From assembly GCF_029227915.1 (NCBI RefSeq), contig NC_079878.1:5084001-5148000 (forward strand): a stretch of 64,000 nt of DNA, in the 5' to 3' direction. This stretch comes from Hydractinia symbiolongicarpus. Lineage: Eukaryota > Cnidaria > Hydrozoa > Anthoathecata > Hydractiniidae. The notes below the pieces were generated by a model, which was not told the DNA's origin, did not search any database, and worked only from the letters and a program-made list of their open reading frames with translations. This document shows, piece by piece, positions 48,340 through 61,269 of the stretch (the stretch's first letter is position 1; every line of letters begins with the position of its first letter). A program made the translations under genes and the position numbers.

Positions 48340-51300
48340 ATGAATTACCGCAATACATCGATTAAGCAATAAAATTCAAATATAATACTACATCAAAAAA
48401 AATGACGTTTTTTGGAGAATTTTTTAGGGATAGAAAGTTCTTTACTTTACCTGTGTACATGAAAAAAATAGTAAAAAATGCTGCGGTTTGAAGATTTCCG
48501 CCGTTAGCAACCCAGGGTATAAAAATTATTGAATATCCTGAAATTTTAGAATTCAAATCTTTCTATTATAGGCGCCAACCTGTACTTGGGTGTAGAAGAA
48601 AACTTCCCCAGTTTCATCAATTAAATATATTGACGACGCTAATTAACTTTTTCTAAAATTACGTACAATTCCACTGGATAAATAAAAAGTTAAAATTAGA
48701 GAGTTTAAACAGAAATGGGGTTGTCAAAAACTGGATATCTTTCAAGTTAATTGAGAAAATCTAGAAATTCCATGATACACATCCTATTATGTAAAATTAG
48801 TGATTAGAATATAATAACTTCTAAATAAATTCAATAAACCAAGTAGATCAGCAACCAATATATCAGCATTATAAGGTGTCTGTATTCAGGCGTTCAAAAC
48901 ATACTCTCTTGCTTAAGACTTATTGAAAATGATGTGTACAATAGGTGTCCTAAAAAATAAAGAACATTTGAATGGAAAATACAATTCAATGACTTTTTTG
49001 TCAATAATAATTTGTTCAATTTGATTGCATGTCACCCTTTTTTGATATAAAACCACAAATTTGAATTTCATCTTGGAGCGTGATTAACTGCTATTTTTTG
49101 ACACATTTTGAAGAATCTGATTGGTCGACGTTTTTGTTGACAAATCCAAAATATTTAGAGAGTACCTTTACTATACGGAATGTTGCCATCTCTTCTTTAT
49201 TACTTCTTATTATTCAGTAAGGGGCTAACATATAAAAGATTAAAAAAACAATTGGTTGATTACGTTGAGCATGGATACAGGTTGAAATCATGCAATGTAA
49301 AAAAAATCATACCACGTTTCAAGTCAAATTTTTTAGGTTTTACTGTTATCATAGGTCTTTGAACATAATATGCGATGCTATTAAAGGTCTTAAAATGCTG
49401 ATGTCAGCAGCGAGAATTCTCTAAAAATCAATAGACATTTAAGAATGGCAGCATGCTGTAAGCAAAGAGGAGACAAAAGAGTCAGAACAAACTTAATTAC
49501 ACAAAAGCTTAATTTTTTCGCAATCACACGGAATGCATGGAGTTATCGATAGCTTTAACGTTTTGTAATGTTTTGTTTAGATAGCTAACATCTATTTACA
49601 CGTGTACAGTTTTTTAAGTTACTTTAGAAAGTAACCTTGATATAGGTTATGCTGGATATAAGTATAATTGACTTGTAAGTAAAAAATGGTTATATTGACA
49701 GAGTTTTCATTTCCTCGACAATAGGGCTAGCCTGTCTCGTGATTCGCTCACCTGTGTCTGTCATTTTAATTTTTCTTAAGGGAAATTGTTGTTGTCGTGG
49801 GTAACGCGTATTATTTAATAAAGACAGTTATCATTCCCTGAAAAAATCACCCGAGTCATTTCTTGTTTTACCCTTCTATAATCGCATTAACGTAAACAAA
49901 ATTGCGTTTTTTGAAAACTACCGTTATGGAATTTGGCCATGAATCAGTTTGGTAGCATTTTTTTCAAATTGTGATGCTATGATAGTCACTGGGGTGAAAA
50001 AAAAAAACAAAATGGACCGGTTATAATATTTTCAAGCCACACACCAAGGTTTGACAAAGATGTTGCTGTATTCTTTATCTCGATATAAATAGTATTAATA
50101 TCAAACATTAATCAATGGTGACTATTAGTTTTCAATGATGTCAGATGTTGTCTTCCTTCCATGAAATAAGATTAAATTCCTTGCAAAAATTATATACAAT
50201 CTTTTAGTTTGAATATTTACTGGATTAATTATCTTGAAGATCTACTGCTGAATAACATTAAAGCCATCTTAAAGTTCAATGGTGGTTCTAGCTTTTACTG
50301 TTTTAAGCTAGCTAGATATTCCTAGCGAGTTATAACGACAAATAGCTAACTGTATTTAGCTAAGAATACAATTTTATTATTATGCAGTTTTTTTGAAAAC
50401 TATATACAAGATATATACAAGATACAATATATACTATATACAAGAGCCTGTTGTGTTCCTTTACATAGAAACCTATGTAAAGGAACACAAAAATTTTCGT
50501 TGCGTTATTTTCGTAGTTTTAACCAGAAGTTTCATGCAAGACGACCATGACTAAGTTTACTTTTTTGTTGCAACGAAAATTGGCTTTGACTTTTAATACA
50601 CATAGGCTTACAGGGCTGAATGCAATAACGTAAGATTCAGGACATGAATCACAATTACAATACGTTGGCAAAGTCGGAATCGTAACCACGTGATTTCTTT
50701 TTTGGATGCTACCGTTTGTGTTTTATGATTTCTTTGTTTCCGTTTTCTCCGAGCACGATTACTGGAATTCTATAGAGAAGAAGAAGTTATAGTTTCCCTA
50801 AATTAAATCCTTGCGAAGTATATTTCTCCCAAAAAATAAGTACTCGATAAGTGAATAAGTTCACGTTTTCTTGTGATCTTCCATGATGATCAGTGCACTA
50901 GTATTTTACACTCACCTGAACTTGTTTCGGGTCTGGCTTTCGGTATCACGTATTTCAATAAGTTATACACGAATGGAAGGAAAGCTAGATTCTTTTTTAA
51001 ATTTTGGCATCTTTTTTCACATCTTAAAAACATACAATTAAAAATATTTATTTATCAATATACTATTTATTTCAACATATCTTGTAGAAATTGATCGCAC
51101 CTATGAAATCAATTTCCGCTTCTAATGTAAAAGTATTGTGTATTTAATTGCTTATAATTACTGCTTCTAACATGTTCCTCATTCTTTGTTTGTTTGTTTT
51201 GACCATTCGTTCGTTTTTTTGATGGTATTTTTCCTCTGCTGAGAGTCCAGATAAACTTACCAGATAAGTCTACAGTACAGGAAGTTCTTTGACCTTGAAA

Positions 51301-53740
51301 AAACGATTGTCTTTTTGGTTCTGTTAAAAAAATTAAACACATTTCTAATTTTAAAATTGACTGTCTCTTGGTTTATCATTAAAACATCCAAAATTAAACT
51401 TGTTTTCAATATTTCGTCTTTAAAACAATGCTCTAACTTTGTGTGTCAGTGACAGAGTGGATATTGATGTTGTCAACTTCGAATTGAAAACTAAAACAAC
51501 TTTTTTTAAAAGTGTATATTATTTTATGCATTATTTTGATCATCGTTGCAAGCGATTCAACGACCTAAAACAACTGTGCATGACCAAAATACTTGAAATT
51601 GATTTTTTTTTTGTCTGAAGTTGATTTTCCTAAGGGACTTACAGCTAGAATTATTCTCGACTTTACGTCTGTTAACGTCTAGCTATCTTGGGTTGGATGG
51701 GGTATATTATTAACTCTCTTCCAATCTAATCTAACTGTGTTAGATGTACACTCAAATTCCTCTGCATCGAGTCTGTACTCATTGCCTTCTGCAGTCTTTC
51801 TTTGTCTACCTCTGGGCTTTGTCCCAGGAACTATAAGTCTCTACACTATTCCGTCCAAATTTCTCAACTCAATCTTCTTATCTCAATGACATATTGAATT
51901 ATTATCAACGGTTAACAAGTGTGTACACTAATTATAGATTTTAAGAGATATGAAGGGGTGGATGAAATGATTAATTAAATTTACTTGATTGAAGGTCTTA
52001 CTTTGGAAGTGATCGTTCCCATGAGTAATAAATGAAGCGAGGGGAAACCTTAAAATTAAAAACTATTAAACTGATACGGCATTTCTTTTTAATCCACTGT
52101 TGTCGATTTAATGCATTGCTCATGAGGGAATACCTTATGCACTTCTTTAATGGAAGCGAGTTTGTACTACATAGAGAAATTAAAATCTTCACAAAACTTC
52201 TGCTTAAATGCCAATTTAGGCGACGTAAAACAGTCAAAAAAGTCATAATCAACAAAAATTTGGTGGGTAAACTAGTATTTAAGATTGACATGTGTTTTGG
52301 AGTATCTTAGGCTTTTAAAAAACTCGATGTAATCAGGACGTCATACAATAAGTTGATCTTAAGGTAATTTAATCGTTGCTAATTCGCTGTGGAATATTTT
52401 TATTCTTTATAATGTTCGCAAAACCATCTACGAAATTTCTGAACGACGTTTGTAAAATAAAAAAACTTATTCTTAACGTATGTCAAACATATTTCAATTT
52501 GTGTTGTAAATGTTAAGAATTTTTGCACACAAAATTCATTGAAAAATGGGACGTATTAGTAATAAGCATGGCTAATCTAAATTAACAAAAATCACGTTTT
52601 ATATCCATCGGATTATTGATGCTTCTGATGTCATTTTTGTGGTTTGTAAAACAAATGGCTATCCTATAGAAATGTGATGTTGTAGAAATGAAACGTAACA
52701 AAGCTTACTCAATTTTATATGTCGGAGTGATTAGATTGACAATCAAGATGTATCCCTTATAATTAACTTTATTTAATTACATGTTAGCAATAATGAAGTA
52801 AAAATGTAAGAAACCGAAGACATTGTTAGCTATGAGAAGCTAATCAAAACACAATCTTGTGATAAGGTAATTTTGTCAAACTAGTTTATTTGTTTTGTTT
52901 TTATTGTTATTATCACACGGTTTTTTTTTATAAGAAAATCAGGCGAGTTTTCCGGGTAAAAAAAATACATCTATTATTTGGATTAATAGAGAAATAAGAA
53001 TAATGACCAGCCTGGTTAGATTTCTAGTATTCTTATAAAAATTTTCTTACGTTATGTTTTAGTGTTTTGTTGTTGTTGTTGAAACGAGTTCATGTAGCAG
53101 TATTTTCCAAATGAATGTAAATACAGATTAAATAATTCGTCCGACAAATAGTTAATCACAGTGCTTAGCGCAGTTGTTATAACCCGTAATCCAGCTTTTA
53201 AGTAACAATATCAACATTTGCAACCTAGTTCCCATCTCACGTTGTCCCTTTCTGATTTGCCGTCTTAATTTTCATCTAAAATATGACACTGATTTTTTTC
53301 TTTTTAATGGATAAATGTTATTAAGGACGCTAAACTGCACGAAAGCCTAAGGATTCTTTACTAGTGACGCAACATCGCGGGTTTCTTTTTTAGTAAAAGA
53401 CGAATTGAAATAACCGGTGCACTAATGGGAACTAAAATTCCTTCTAATCAAATCATGAATAAAAATTGTTTTGAATGAAACTTCTAAAAGAGTGTAGGTG
53501 TTAGAAGATTATCGGTTTTTGCAGTAGAAAAAAGCGGTACAGAATTCCTTTCTTTAGTTACAACATGCGAGCGTTAATTATTTTTTCACACCCTGGCATC
53601 GGTTATTTTTTTGTTCGTCACACATTTATCTAGTTATAAAAAGAATTATTTTTTACAGCGGTATAAACAGTTTAACATTTTGAAAGGAAGAGACATACAC
53701 ATATTCTCGTAAGAATTTCTTTTTATTTTAGTTTCTTTTT
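48340..53740. other. Spacer, no gene seen
   Basis: Apart from the 50451-50490 hairpin I see nothing structured. ORFs at 51998-52310 overlap on both strands (92 and 97 codons) and have no recognisable motif. Confidence 0.4.
50451..50490. repeat. Perfect 18-bp hairpin with 4-nt loop
   Basis: Arms ttgtgttcctttacatag (50451-50468) and its exact reverse complement (50473-50490) flank the loop aaac. The left side adjoins an AT-rich run of atatacaaga repeats (about 50400-50443). Confidence 0.85.
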
Positions 53741-53743
53741 TAA

Positions 53744-54527
53744 TCAAACGCACTTGTATATTAAATCACAGCTAATTTCGCCACCAAGTATAATTGAATA
53801 GGATATTTCTATCTTAGAATCACGCATTCTGAACTTGTAAACAGTCGTAAGTCTTAGGATCTTAGATTCCTTGATAAATCCAAACTCTTGAAATGTGCTA
53901 ATTGTTGCTGACGCCAGCACGGCCATTTTCCATGCATTTCGGGGCTTTCGTGGGCAAAACCATTTCCACCTGGCTTATGTACAAAGAGGATTTTTCAATA
54001 ACTTCGATTATTTTCTCCTTTTTTTCTTCCAGGTTGCCAGTGTGTTATAGTGGGAATATTGTATTCCTTGGCTATATATTTGTTCAAGTGCCCCTTTTCC
54101 AAATCTTTTTAAAGCGTTATACTTTATTTTCAAAGTCATCTCATTGTGTTTCTTATTGGATGCCATTGTTGGGAAAGATGTAAAATATCAACAGACAAAC
54201 AAAAACACTCAAAAAGCTTTTTCAAAACATTCTATTTCAATGAAACGTTCGATTACTAGAAAAGTTCAAATTTCATTGGAACGTTCGATTGTTGAAAAAT
54301 TTGAGTATTAGAACTTTGAGCGGACGAAAATTTTCAAAATTCGAATTACACATTCAAAATTTGCTCACAATAAAACCGTTCGATTTACATATCTTTCGAA
54401 TTACATGAGTTCGAATTATAGGAGTGTTTTGTTAAGAAACTTAGATTAAACTCGAACGGGACCGGAAAATTCGTCGATTGCTATGATTTTTCGAATTATA
54501 GGAGTTCAAATTACATGAGTTCAACTG
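53744..54527 (-). pseudogene. Broken pogo/Tigger-like (CENPB-type HTH) transposon, 5' end and transposase start
   Basis: On the minus strand the outer end at 54527 reads CAGTTGAACTCATG beside a TA dinucleotide, like the TA-flanked CAGT ends of pogo/Tigger elements. About 360 bp inside, an ATG at 54165 opens a frame with MTLKIKYNALKRFGKG and YNTLATWKKKRRK, which has the shape of the CENPB/Tigger N-terminal helix-turn-helix (usual form: TLKEKxxALKxxEKG, then TLSTWxKNKEKI). The frame ends at a stop after about 50 codons. A further open piece (53744-53926) may continue the second DNA-binding domain (STFQEFGF). No DDE domain and no matching left end were seen, so it is a truncated relic. Confidence 0.5.
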
Positions 54528-55205
54528 TATGTGTGCGAAAGTAGCGGTTGACACTTGTGTCCATACTATCATTAATATTTTTGTTCATGTAATAGTATTA
54601 ATGTAGCTAGTATAACCACTCCATATTATGTTGTTGTTGTTTTACTGTCAAATTCTACCCTGCAGTAGCTTCTCAGGTTTGTAGATTATCCAAAAAAGTA
54701 ATCAGCAAGCATTTATAGACCTTGATTATTAACATTCTATTAAAAGTAGGTTACAACTATGGCAATTTGAATCCAAATTAGACAGATCTCTATGTCAGCA
54801 ATTTTTTAGCTTACATTAATACAGTCACATGTATTTTTGCATTTTTTTTTTGTTGTACCATGAGACAGTAAAAGAGTAACAATAACAATTAGATTATCGA
54901 GAAAAGTATGTGATAAAATTGCTTAGTTTTTTTGCCCTCGGGTAACTGAAAATAAAGACCGAGTGCAGAACAGGTGTATTACCCATTTTATCATATTAAT
55001 TTTATTGAAACTGTGAAGCTGGGAATGGTAAAAGCAGAAGAACAGAAATTTTCGGAATAATTGGATCGCAATTATTTATAATGTGCTAGCTATGTATAAT
55101 AAAGAAATATTGGAATATAAAACAAAATAAGAATAATTTCTAGCTGAACCTAAATAAAATAAAAACCTCTTGTTAACTTCAATTTCCTGCTTTTTACAGA
55201 GCAAC

Positions 55206-58200
55206 ATGGATGATTTAAAATTGCGATATCTGTATGATGCTTGTTTTGTAGGTTTAATAATAATAACACCGTTTCTGCAAAGGTTTTAAAAAATCATTGT
55301 TGGAAATATGCGTATGCTGCTAAAGCGGGTTATGCATTTTGTAATCCTTCGCTGCGACTACCTTTCTTAAACTTTGCTTGTATAAAAAAAATTTTGCGTG
55401 TTTTTTCTTTGCTCGTTCCTGTTATTACTTCACAACACAAAGTGGAGTGTTGCCATCAATAGAAATACCGCTTTGCTAAGTCGTGCCGATATTTTTAAAA
55501 AAACAGTAAACTAACTTCACATAAAAATTGAAGAATTTTATAATCTTAAAAACTGTGAATTAGTCACCTAAAGTTGTTTTCGTGCTGTGTTGCTGGGTTT
55601 TTCTATTTTTTATTTTTTATGTAAATGTGCGTGTGTTTTCATAAAACCCTGTTGACAAAGCAGACGTTTGAGAACTAAACGAATTTAATAGTGTTTTTTA
55701 ACTATTTTTTACTTTATTCTTTAGATAAAGCAGAAGAGAGTGCGATTAGCCTTTACAAGCGTAGTTCACTTGAGAGTTACAACTGCGTCACATGTTACAA
55801 AGCATTTTATAGCAAGTCAACGTTAGAGTGTCATTTAATCAGCGCGAGACACTGCTGGTACACAAAACAAGTGTACCACATGGCGTGTAATGAAATTCAC
55901 AACCATTCAAGTTCAAGTCATGCGTGCAAACTTGTGGCAGCAACAAGTCAGTCGATTTCTTTGTCTGTTTATTAAATATACACATCTGTACAACACAGTT
56001 CAATTGAAATGTTAGATACACCTGTCTGGTATTCTCAGATATTTGAAAGGTCTTACGGGATACTCCGCAGGCCTTTTAACCCTTGGTATAATCTTCTGTA
56101 GTTCTTTAAATACTACAAAGCTCATTATTGTTCTACTTCTTTCTTATAGCATTCCCACAATATGTAATGAATGAAGGTGTGCATTCAAGCGAAGAAGGAT
56201 ATTGCACGGATAGCGATGAAAATAAAACTCCAACTGAACCAAAAGATGTTTGCAACTATGACAACGAAGATGGTCAAAGAAGAGGCCGATCTCGACATCG
56301 GACGAACAGCAAATCAAGACGAAAGAAAATGGAGGAACTGAAAGAAATGTATAAACATTTTGGTGCAACTAGAGGTTCAAATGATTTGTATCAAACAATG
56401 CTAGATTCGTACGATGACTTCTCGGATCTGAATGCCGAAAGTGATAATGAAAATACATTAATAAATCACACAGTTAAGCGCCTAAAGAGTGTTACAGAAA
56501 AAGAAGCTTTGATGAAACGAGATTTGGTGTTGACGGAGCTAGCTGATACAGAAAAGGATTACGTAGCAGATCTGGGATTTATAGTCAATGTAAGGTCGTC
56601 TGTTCTCGTATAAGAAGGGGTCTTTCAATACTATATGGGCAAATGAATGCTGGATGACGTGAATGTCATACACATTTTTAATAAAAGAATTTATAAGAAC
56701 AGGATGGGAATGGGTAGAAAAAAGAATAACAACAATGGCAAGGCTGACATTTTAAAAACACGCACAGGCACACACAAATCGTGGGCTATGACAGCCTTGA
56801 AGGCTGAAACCTTCGCAGAATCATTTGTTGCGATTTTGCGAAATTTGTGCTTAGATTTTACATTGTAAATATTTGTAATGTATATAGGTACTGTACTACA
56901 TATAAAGAATGCGCAGAATGTAAAAACGGACTAAAATTTAGGCTAAGTACGTGAAAAAAAAAAAGAACACTTTGGGTCGACTATCCGACCTTATATTACC
57001 TATCATTGACTTTTTGAGAAGTATAAATTTCTGCCTCTTTTAATCATTAAATAATATTTCTATGTTTAGGATTTTATTCCGTTGTTAGAAGGAGATGATG
57101 TTACAACAGCTTTAAAACACACTTTTGAAACTATATTTGCTAACATTCAAGAAATATATAAATTTCATTATAAGTAAGTTTAACTCCAGCTTTGAAATTG
57201 TGCCTGATGTATGCTTCCATTGTTGTAAATATGTTCTTTTATTTCCATAGAAACTTTTCTGAGAAAATCGAAGACTGTCTGGAGGAACCACGATTTCTGA
57301 AAGAGACGTTTTGCGAGCTGGTAATTATATGCAGACAATTTGCTATAGCATGTAATGCATGTAAAGAAGGTTGCACAATTTAATCATAACTGCTAAAATA
57401 AAAGGCAAAATCGAGCAATTTTTATCAGGCTTTTGACTACATTGGTGGAATTTCAAAGTACCACATCTTTTTTAGCCCCTAGTTTTTCTTTCATATGCTT
57501 GTGGCCAGGCTGCTAGTATATCATCACTAAATTTACTGACACTTCAACATGTTCCCAATTCTAAAGTTTAGAATTATAAGAAATTTTACACCGCTGTGAT
57601 TCACGTTCATTCGTCAGAAGACAGCGTCGTTTTTAGGATTTATTTGGCTTTAGGCCGTCCCAATCTAAAAAACTCTAACAAGTTCTAGGGATGAGGTTAA
57701 TCAGAAGACTCCTTTGAAATATTTATCCTTTCTTATTCCAGGAAGAAGAGTTAGCAACATTATATTCTCAGTATTGCAAGTGCAAACCATCAGCAGATGA
57801 AGCTCTTGAAGTACATGAAACAGAAATTGACATTGTGAGTAGCTACTACTTTAACGTTTCCGTTTATCATCCATATTTTAAACATATTGTCACATCGTGC
57901 TGCATTAACTAAAATGGGAGGAACAAGTGACCAAACCACCTTTTAGTTCCTATAAATATTCGCTCCGTTTTACTAGTCTGATAAGTTACACATATAAAAT
58001 ACGCGATAATAAATAATTTAGATCCGAAAGAAGTATTTCCCAGATCGCAAATTATCTATAAAAGATTATTTGGTCAAACCTGTACAAAGATTGATGAAAT
58101 ATCAGCTCTTACTCACAACTATCAAGCAGTATTCATTAAAAGCTGACATGGATGTTTCGTTTATTGAGGTATGTGTTTAAGGTGTGTCCAACAAGTGGTA

Positions 58201-61147
58201 ATAAATATCCATGTCATCTTTGACAAACCAGATTCGGAACGTCAAAATGTTTTGTCATATGACTTGACATTTTTATAATGCCTATTTTGGGCATTAATAC
58301 CATATCCTATATACTGCCATTTTTTATATTGGATAGTGCACCGGGTGCCAAGAGTTACCTTATTTTTACCATACAAATGTTTCTCGTGATGATCACAAGA
58401 CGATATATAACTCAGTACGACATTAAAACATTACGATAAAAAGGATTTAGGAGAGATTAACTTATTTAAATAAACGTTTCAGGAGGCTCTTGTAGTGATG
58501 GAACGTGTACCAAAAATTGCTAATGACGCCATGCATGTTGAACTGATACATGGATACGAGGTATGCCGCTTCTACATTGTGGGCATGTTAAGGGATTTTT
58601 TTTTTTCAAAGATTTAAGTTATATGTATAACCGTTTTTGTTTAGGGCTTTCTTCCGTCTGAAGATTTAATATATCAGGTATGTTAACACGTTTCTCTATT
58701 AAGATGCAGGAGTAATGTAACAATCTTGTAAGAGTGATCCAGATACATTATTTTACTCTCAAAATCTATAGTTATTTATGAAATTCTCACTCTGCGTTTA
58801 CAAAGGTTCGATTTTTTTAGTAAAACCAACAAAGTAAGCAAAATCATGTTTAAAAACATCAAATCCTGGTGCAAATTTAATGCAACTTATCTTACACTAG
58901 GATTCTTTAGACGTGGTCATTGGCAGAGGAAAGGCAAAACCTAAAACCATGAGGATTTTTATCTTCGAAAAAGTCGTTGTGTTTACGGAGACAATTAAAA
59001 GATTAAAAAAGCTTCCGTTGTATAAATGTTTGGCTCATGGAAAAGTGAGTGTTTCTATCTATTGTCGTCGTTGTTGTTTTTGTCGTTATTTTGTCGTTAA
59101 TTTTGTGTCGTCGTCGTTGTTGTCGTAGTTTTCGTCGTCACCGTAGTCATTTTTGTCGTTGTTATTGTTGCTATTATCAAAAGTAATTGTAATTCATCAG
59201 GGTAAAACCATTAATCATATCTGTTAAGATTTTTAAATCCATCAGTCCTTTTGAAGAGTATTGATTCTTCATTATTTTATGCTTTATTATTTGGCGAGCT
59301 AATTATGAGCTTTATTAAAACAATGTTTTTCAGAGTCTAGAAGGTTGAGTGTAAACAAGTTTTCTTTTTGCTAGCCACATTAAAACGCATTTATAGACAT
59401 CATTTCCCATCCTGTGTCATCGTGTATAGCTGGTTAGAAAATCATAATTGGTTCCCGTAGATATGTTAATCATAAAGTGTTTTCAGCTGGTTGTCTTTAT
59501 TAATTTTCTCCGTTTGTTTAATTTACAATGCTACTAGCCATAGTGCTTCTTGGTATTTGTACAAAATTGTGATGGAAAAATAATAGTATAACACTTTGCG
59601 TACATTTCTTTTTACAATCGAATAATAACGGTAACGTTTTTTTCTTTTAGACTTCTCGCATGGGAATTACAGAAACTGTGGACAATGACCCCCTGAAATT
59701 TGCAATTTGGTTTCGGAAATACAAATCAACAGATATTTATGTTTGTCATGCAGAATCACTAGACACAAAAGAGCACTGGGTACAAGTTTTAAAAGATGTG
59801 ATTGCAATACAAGCTATTTTGCAGAACAGATGTGCGTTACTGTTTTTTTTCATTTGAAATAATGACTTATGATGACCGTGAGAAACAAGATGTCCTTTAC
59901 ATAAATCCCGTTGTGAGAAAACTTCGATTGATATAAGGATAGAACAAACACGTTTTAAGCAATTTCGTTGACTTAAAACGCGTGACTTCATAAACGCAGA
60001 GCGCATCGAAGTTGCTATGACAATATCATTATCTTCCACACGAGCTTTTTTGTTTCATAAGTCTATAGAAGAGTTATTTACTTTACCAAAGAAAGTTGTG
60101 TCTATGAAGTTAAACGGCTTTTTATCTTTACAGGTAGCCGCCGCAACAAGGCGTTGAACGAAAGTATGAGAACAGAATTAAATGGCAGGTACGACAAACA
60201 TTTGTAGTTGTAATAATTTGCGACACTTTGACCAAATATTTCTTTTTACCTTTCTTGACCATTTCGTCAAAAAGAGAAAAAATTTGGAAAACAAGGTAGG
60301 CGAATGTGACACCTATCTAAATTCTATTTGAAATAAAGACCGTTTTATAGGTGTAACATATTCGTTGATTTAAGTTAATTAGCTTCAAGCTGATATTAAA
60401 AATTAGACTTACTTCGTGTTTAGTAGCGCTTAATTACCCAGGGTAACTTCTTCAGTTTTGGCACTTTTATTAATTAAACAGTGAAATCTGTCTAAAGCAG
60501 ATGCCATTGGTTCAAAAAGTGTGCATTTTCTACATATACTCGCTTTTTTAGATTTGCTATAAATGTTTGACTTTAAATCAATCCGTTTCGAATGTTGATA
60601 TTAAGTTTTTTCCCAGGCTAAATATTAGGAGTCTATTAGATATATATTAACTTAGAGATTGGTACTGACTTTTGCATGAAATGCGCTGCAAACATTATTT
60701 AGTTGCCATTGATTGACAATTTGTTTATCAGGAAAGAATTCGTTAAGAAATTTTAATCCACGGCGTTTTTCTTTTTCTAGGTTGTTAAGCCAACATCATT
60801 CTGACATCGTTCGTGAAGAGACGTTGCGACAAGCGTTGCAAGGACACCCACGCCTGGGCGTAATGTCAGAAAAATTAAAGGACAGTATTGAGAGGTACAT
60901 TATCACAGAACTAATGGATGCCGATTACGCATTTAATTGTCATACCATGTTACAAAATTATAAGAACAGGCAGCGCTCCAAAAGTTTGAATGCATCATCG
61001 TTGGTTTCTGAAGAGGATATGAGACCGCGGTGTCGTCCGAGAAGTGCAAGTTGCGGCTTAGCACGCAGACCTCTCAAAGACAAGACTGTTCAAAGTTCAC
61101 TGGTTAAGACTGTTTCGAATGTTAGTTTTCATCAACTGGATGCTTAA
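55206..61147 (+). CDS. RhoGEF with N-terminal C2H2 zinc finger, DH and PH domains (13 exons)
   Basis: Spliced model of 659 aa. Exons: 55206-55251, 55725-55946, 56150-56589, 57070-57173, 57251-57320, 57742-57834, 58022-58168, 58483-58560, 58645-58677, 58901-59044, 59651-59831, 60134-60188, 60781-61147. Every intron is GT-AG and the phases agree throughout (1,1,0,2,0,0,0,0,0,0,1,2). Residues 36-58 are a C2H2 finger (C36-x2-C39-x12-H52-x5-H58). Residues about 90-210 are acidic then basic (RRGRSRHR) and likely disordered. The DH domain spans about 212-400 and includes ELADTEKDYV, YLVKPVQRLMKYQLLL and VPKIANDAMHV. The PH domain spans about 411-520 (IFIFEKVVVF; KEHWVQVLKDVI). The tail from 520 to 659 is basic. 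The DH helix signatures resemble Trio/Kalirin/Dbl RhoGEFs, which load GTP on Rho/Rac/Cdc42 at membranes. No SEC14, spectrin or SH3 domain is seen. The start follows an acceptor (ctttttacag), so a 5'UTR exon may lie upstream. The weakest splice is the exon 1 donor (gtttaa). Confidence 0.86.
59050..59175 (+). repeat. Impure GTC/GTT triplet repeat in RhoGEF intron 10
   Basis: A run of tcgtcgttgttgtt-type triplets fills the start of the intron after exon 10. The adjoining exon frame reads into it, so the ORF tail there (Cys/Arg/Val-rich) is intronic. Confidence 0.8.
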
Positions 61148-61260
61148 CCTAATGATCTCGTTTATCGTTTTTTGTTTACAAATAACAATGTCTTCTGCTT
61201 TGGTGTAATAAGTTTGAAATATTTGCGTTTTAATTTAAAGCTTCGTAATATTCCTCTTCC

Positions 61261-61266
61261 AATAAA
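61261..61266 (+). terminator. AATAAA poly(A) signal of the RhoGEF gene
   Basis: AATAAA lies 114 nt after the TAA stop of the RhoGEF gene, a normal distance for an animal 3'UTR. It is the first such hexamer after the stop. Confidence 0.6.
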
Positions 61267-61269
61267 GAA

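Noticed and set aside
51998-52310. Two overlapping ORFs of 92 and 97 codons on opposite strands
   Set aside because: Neither shows a motif; mutual shadows in AT-rich sequence.
55241-55462. 73-codon ORF overlapping RhoGEF exon 1
   Set aside because: Lies in intron 1 in another frame; the phase-consistent exon chain explains the locus.
56128-56868. Separate small genes at 56.1 and 56.65 kb
   Set aside because: The first is exon 3 of the RhoGEF with intronic flanks (donor at 56590); the second is inside intron 3 and has no similarity.
55206-61147. Calling this gene a Kalirin or Trio orthologue
   Set aside because: DH and PH resemble that group, but spectrin repeats, SEC14, SH3, a second GEF module and a kinase are absent and a zinc finger is present, so no symbol is justified.
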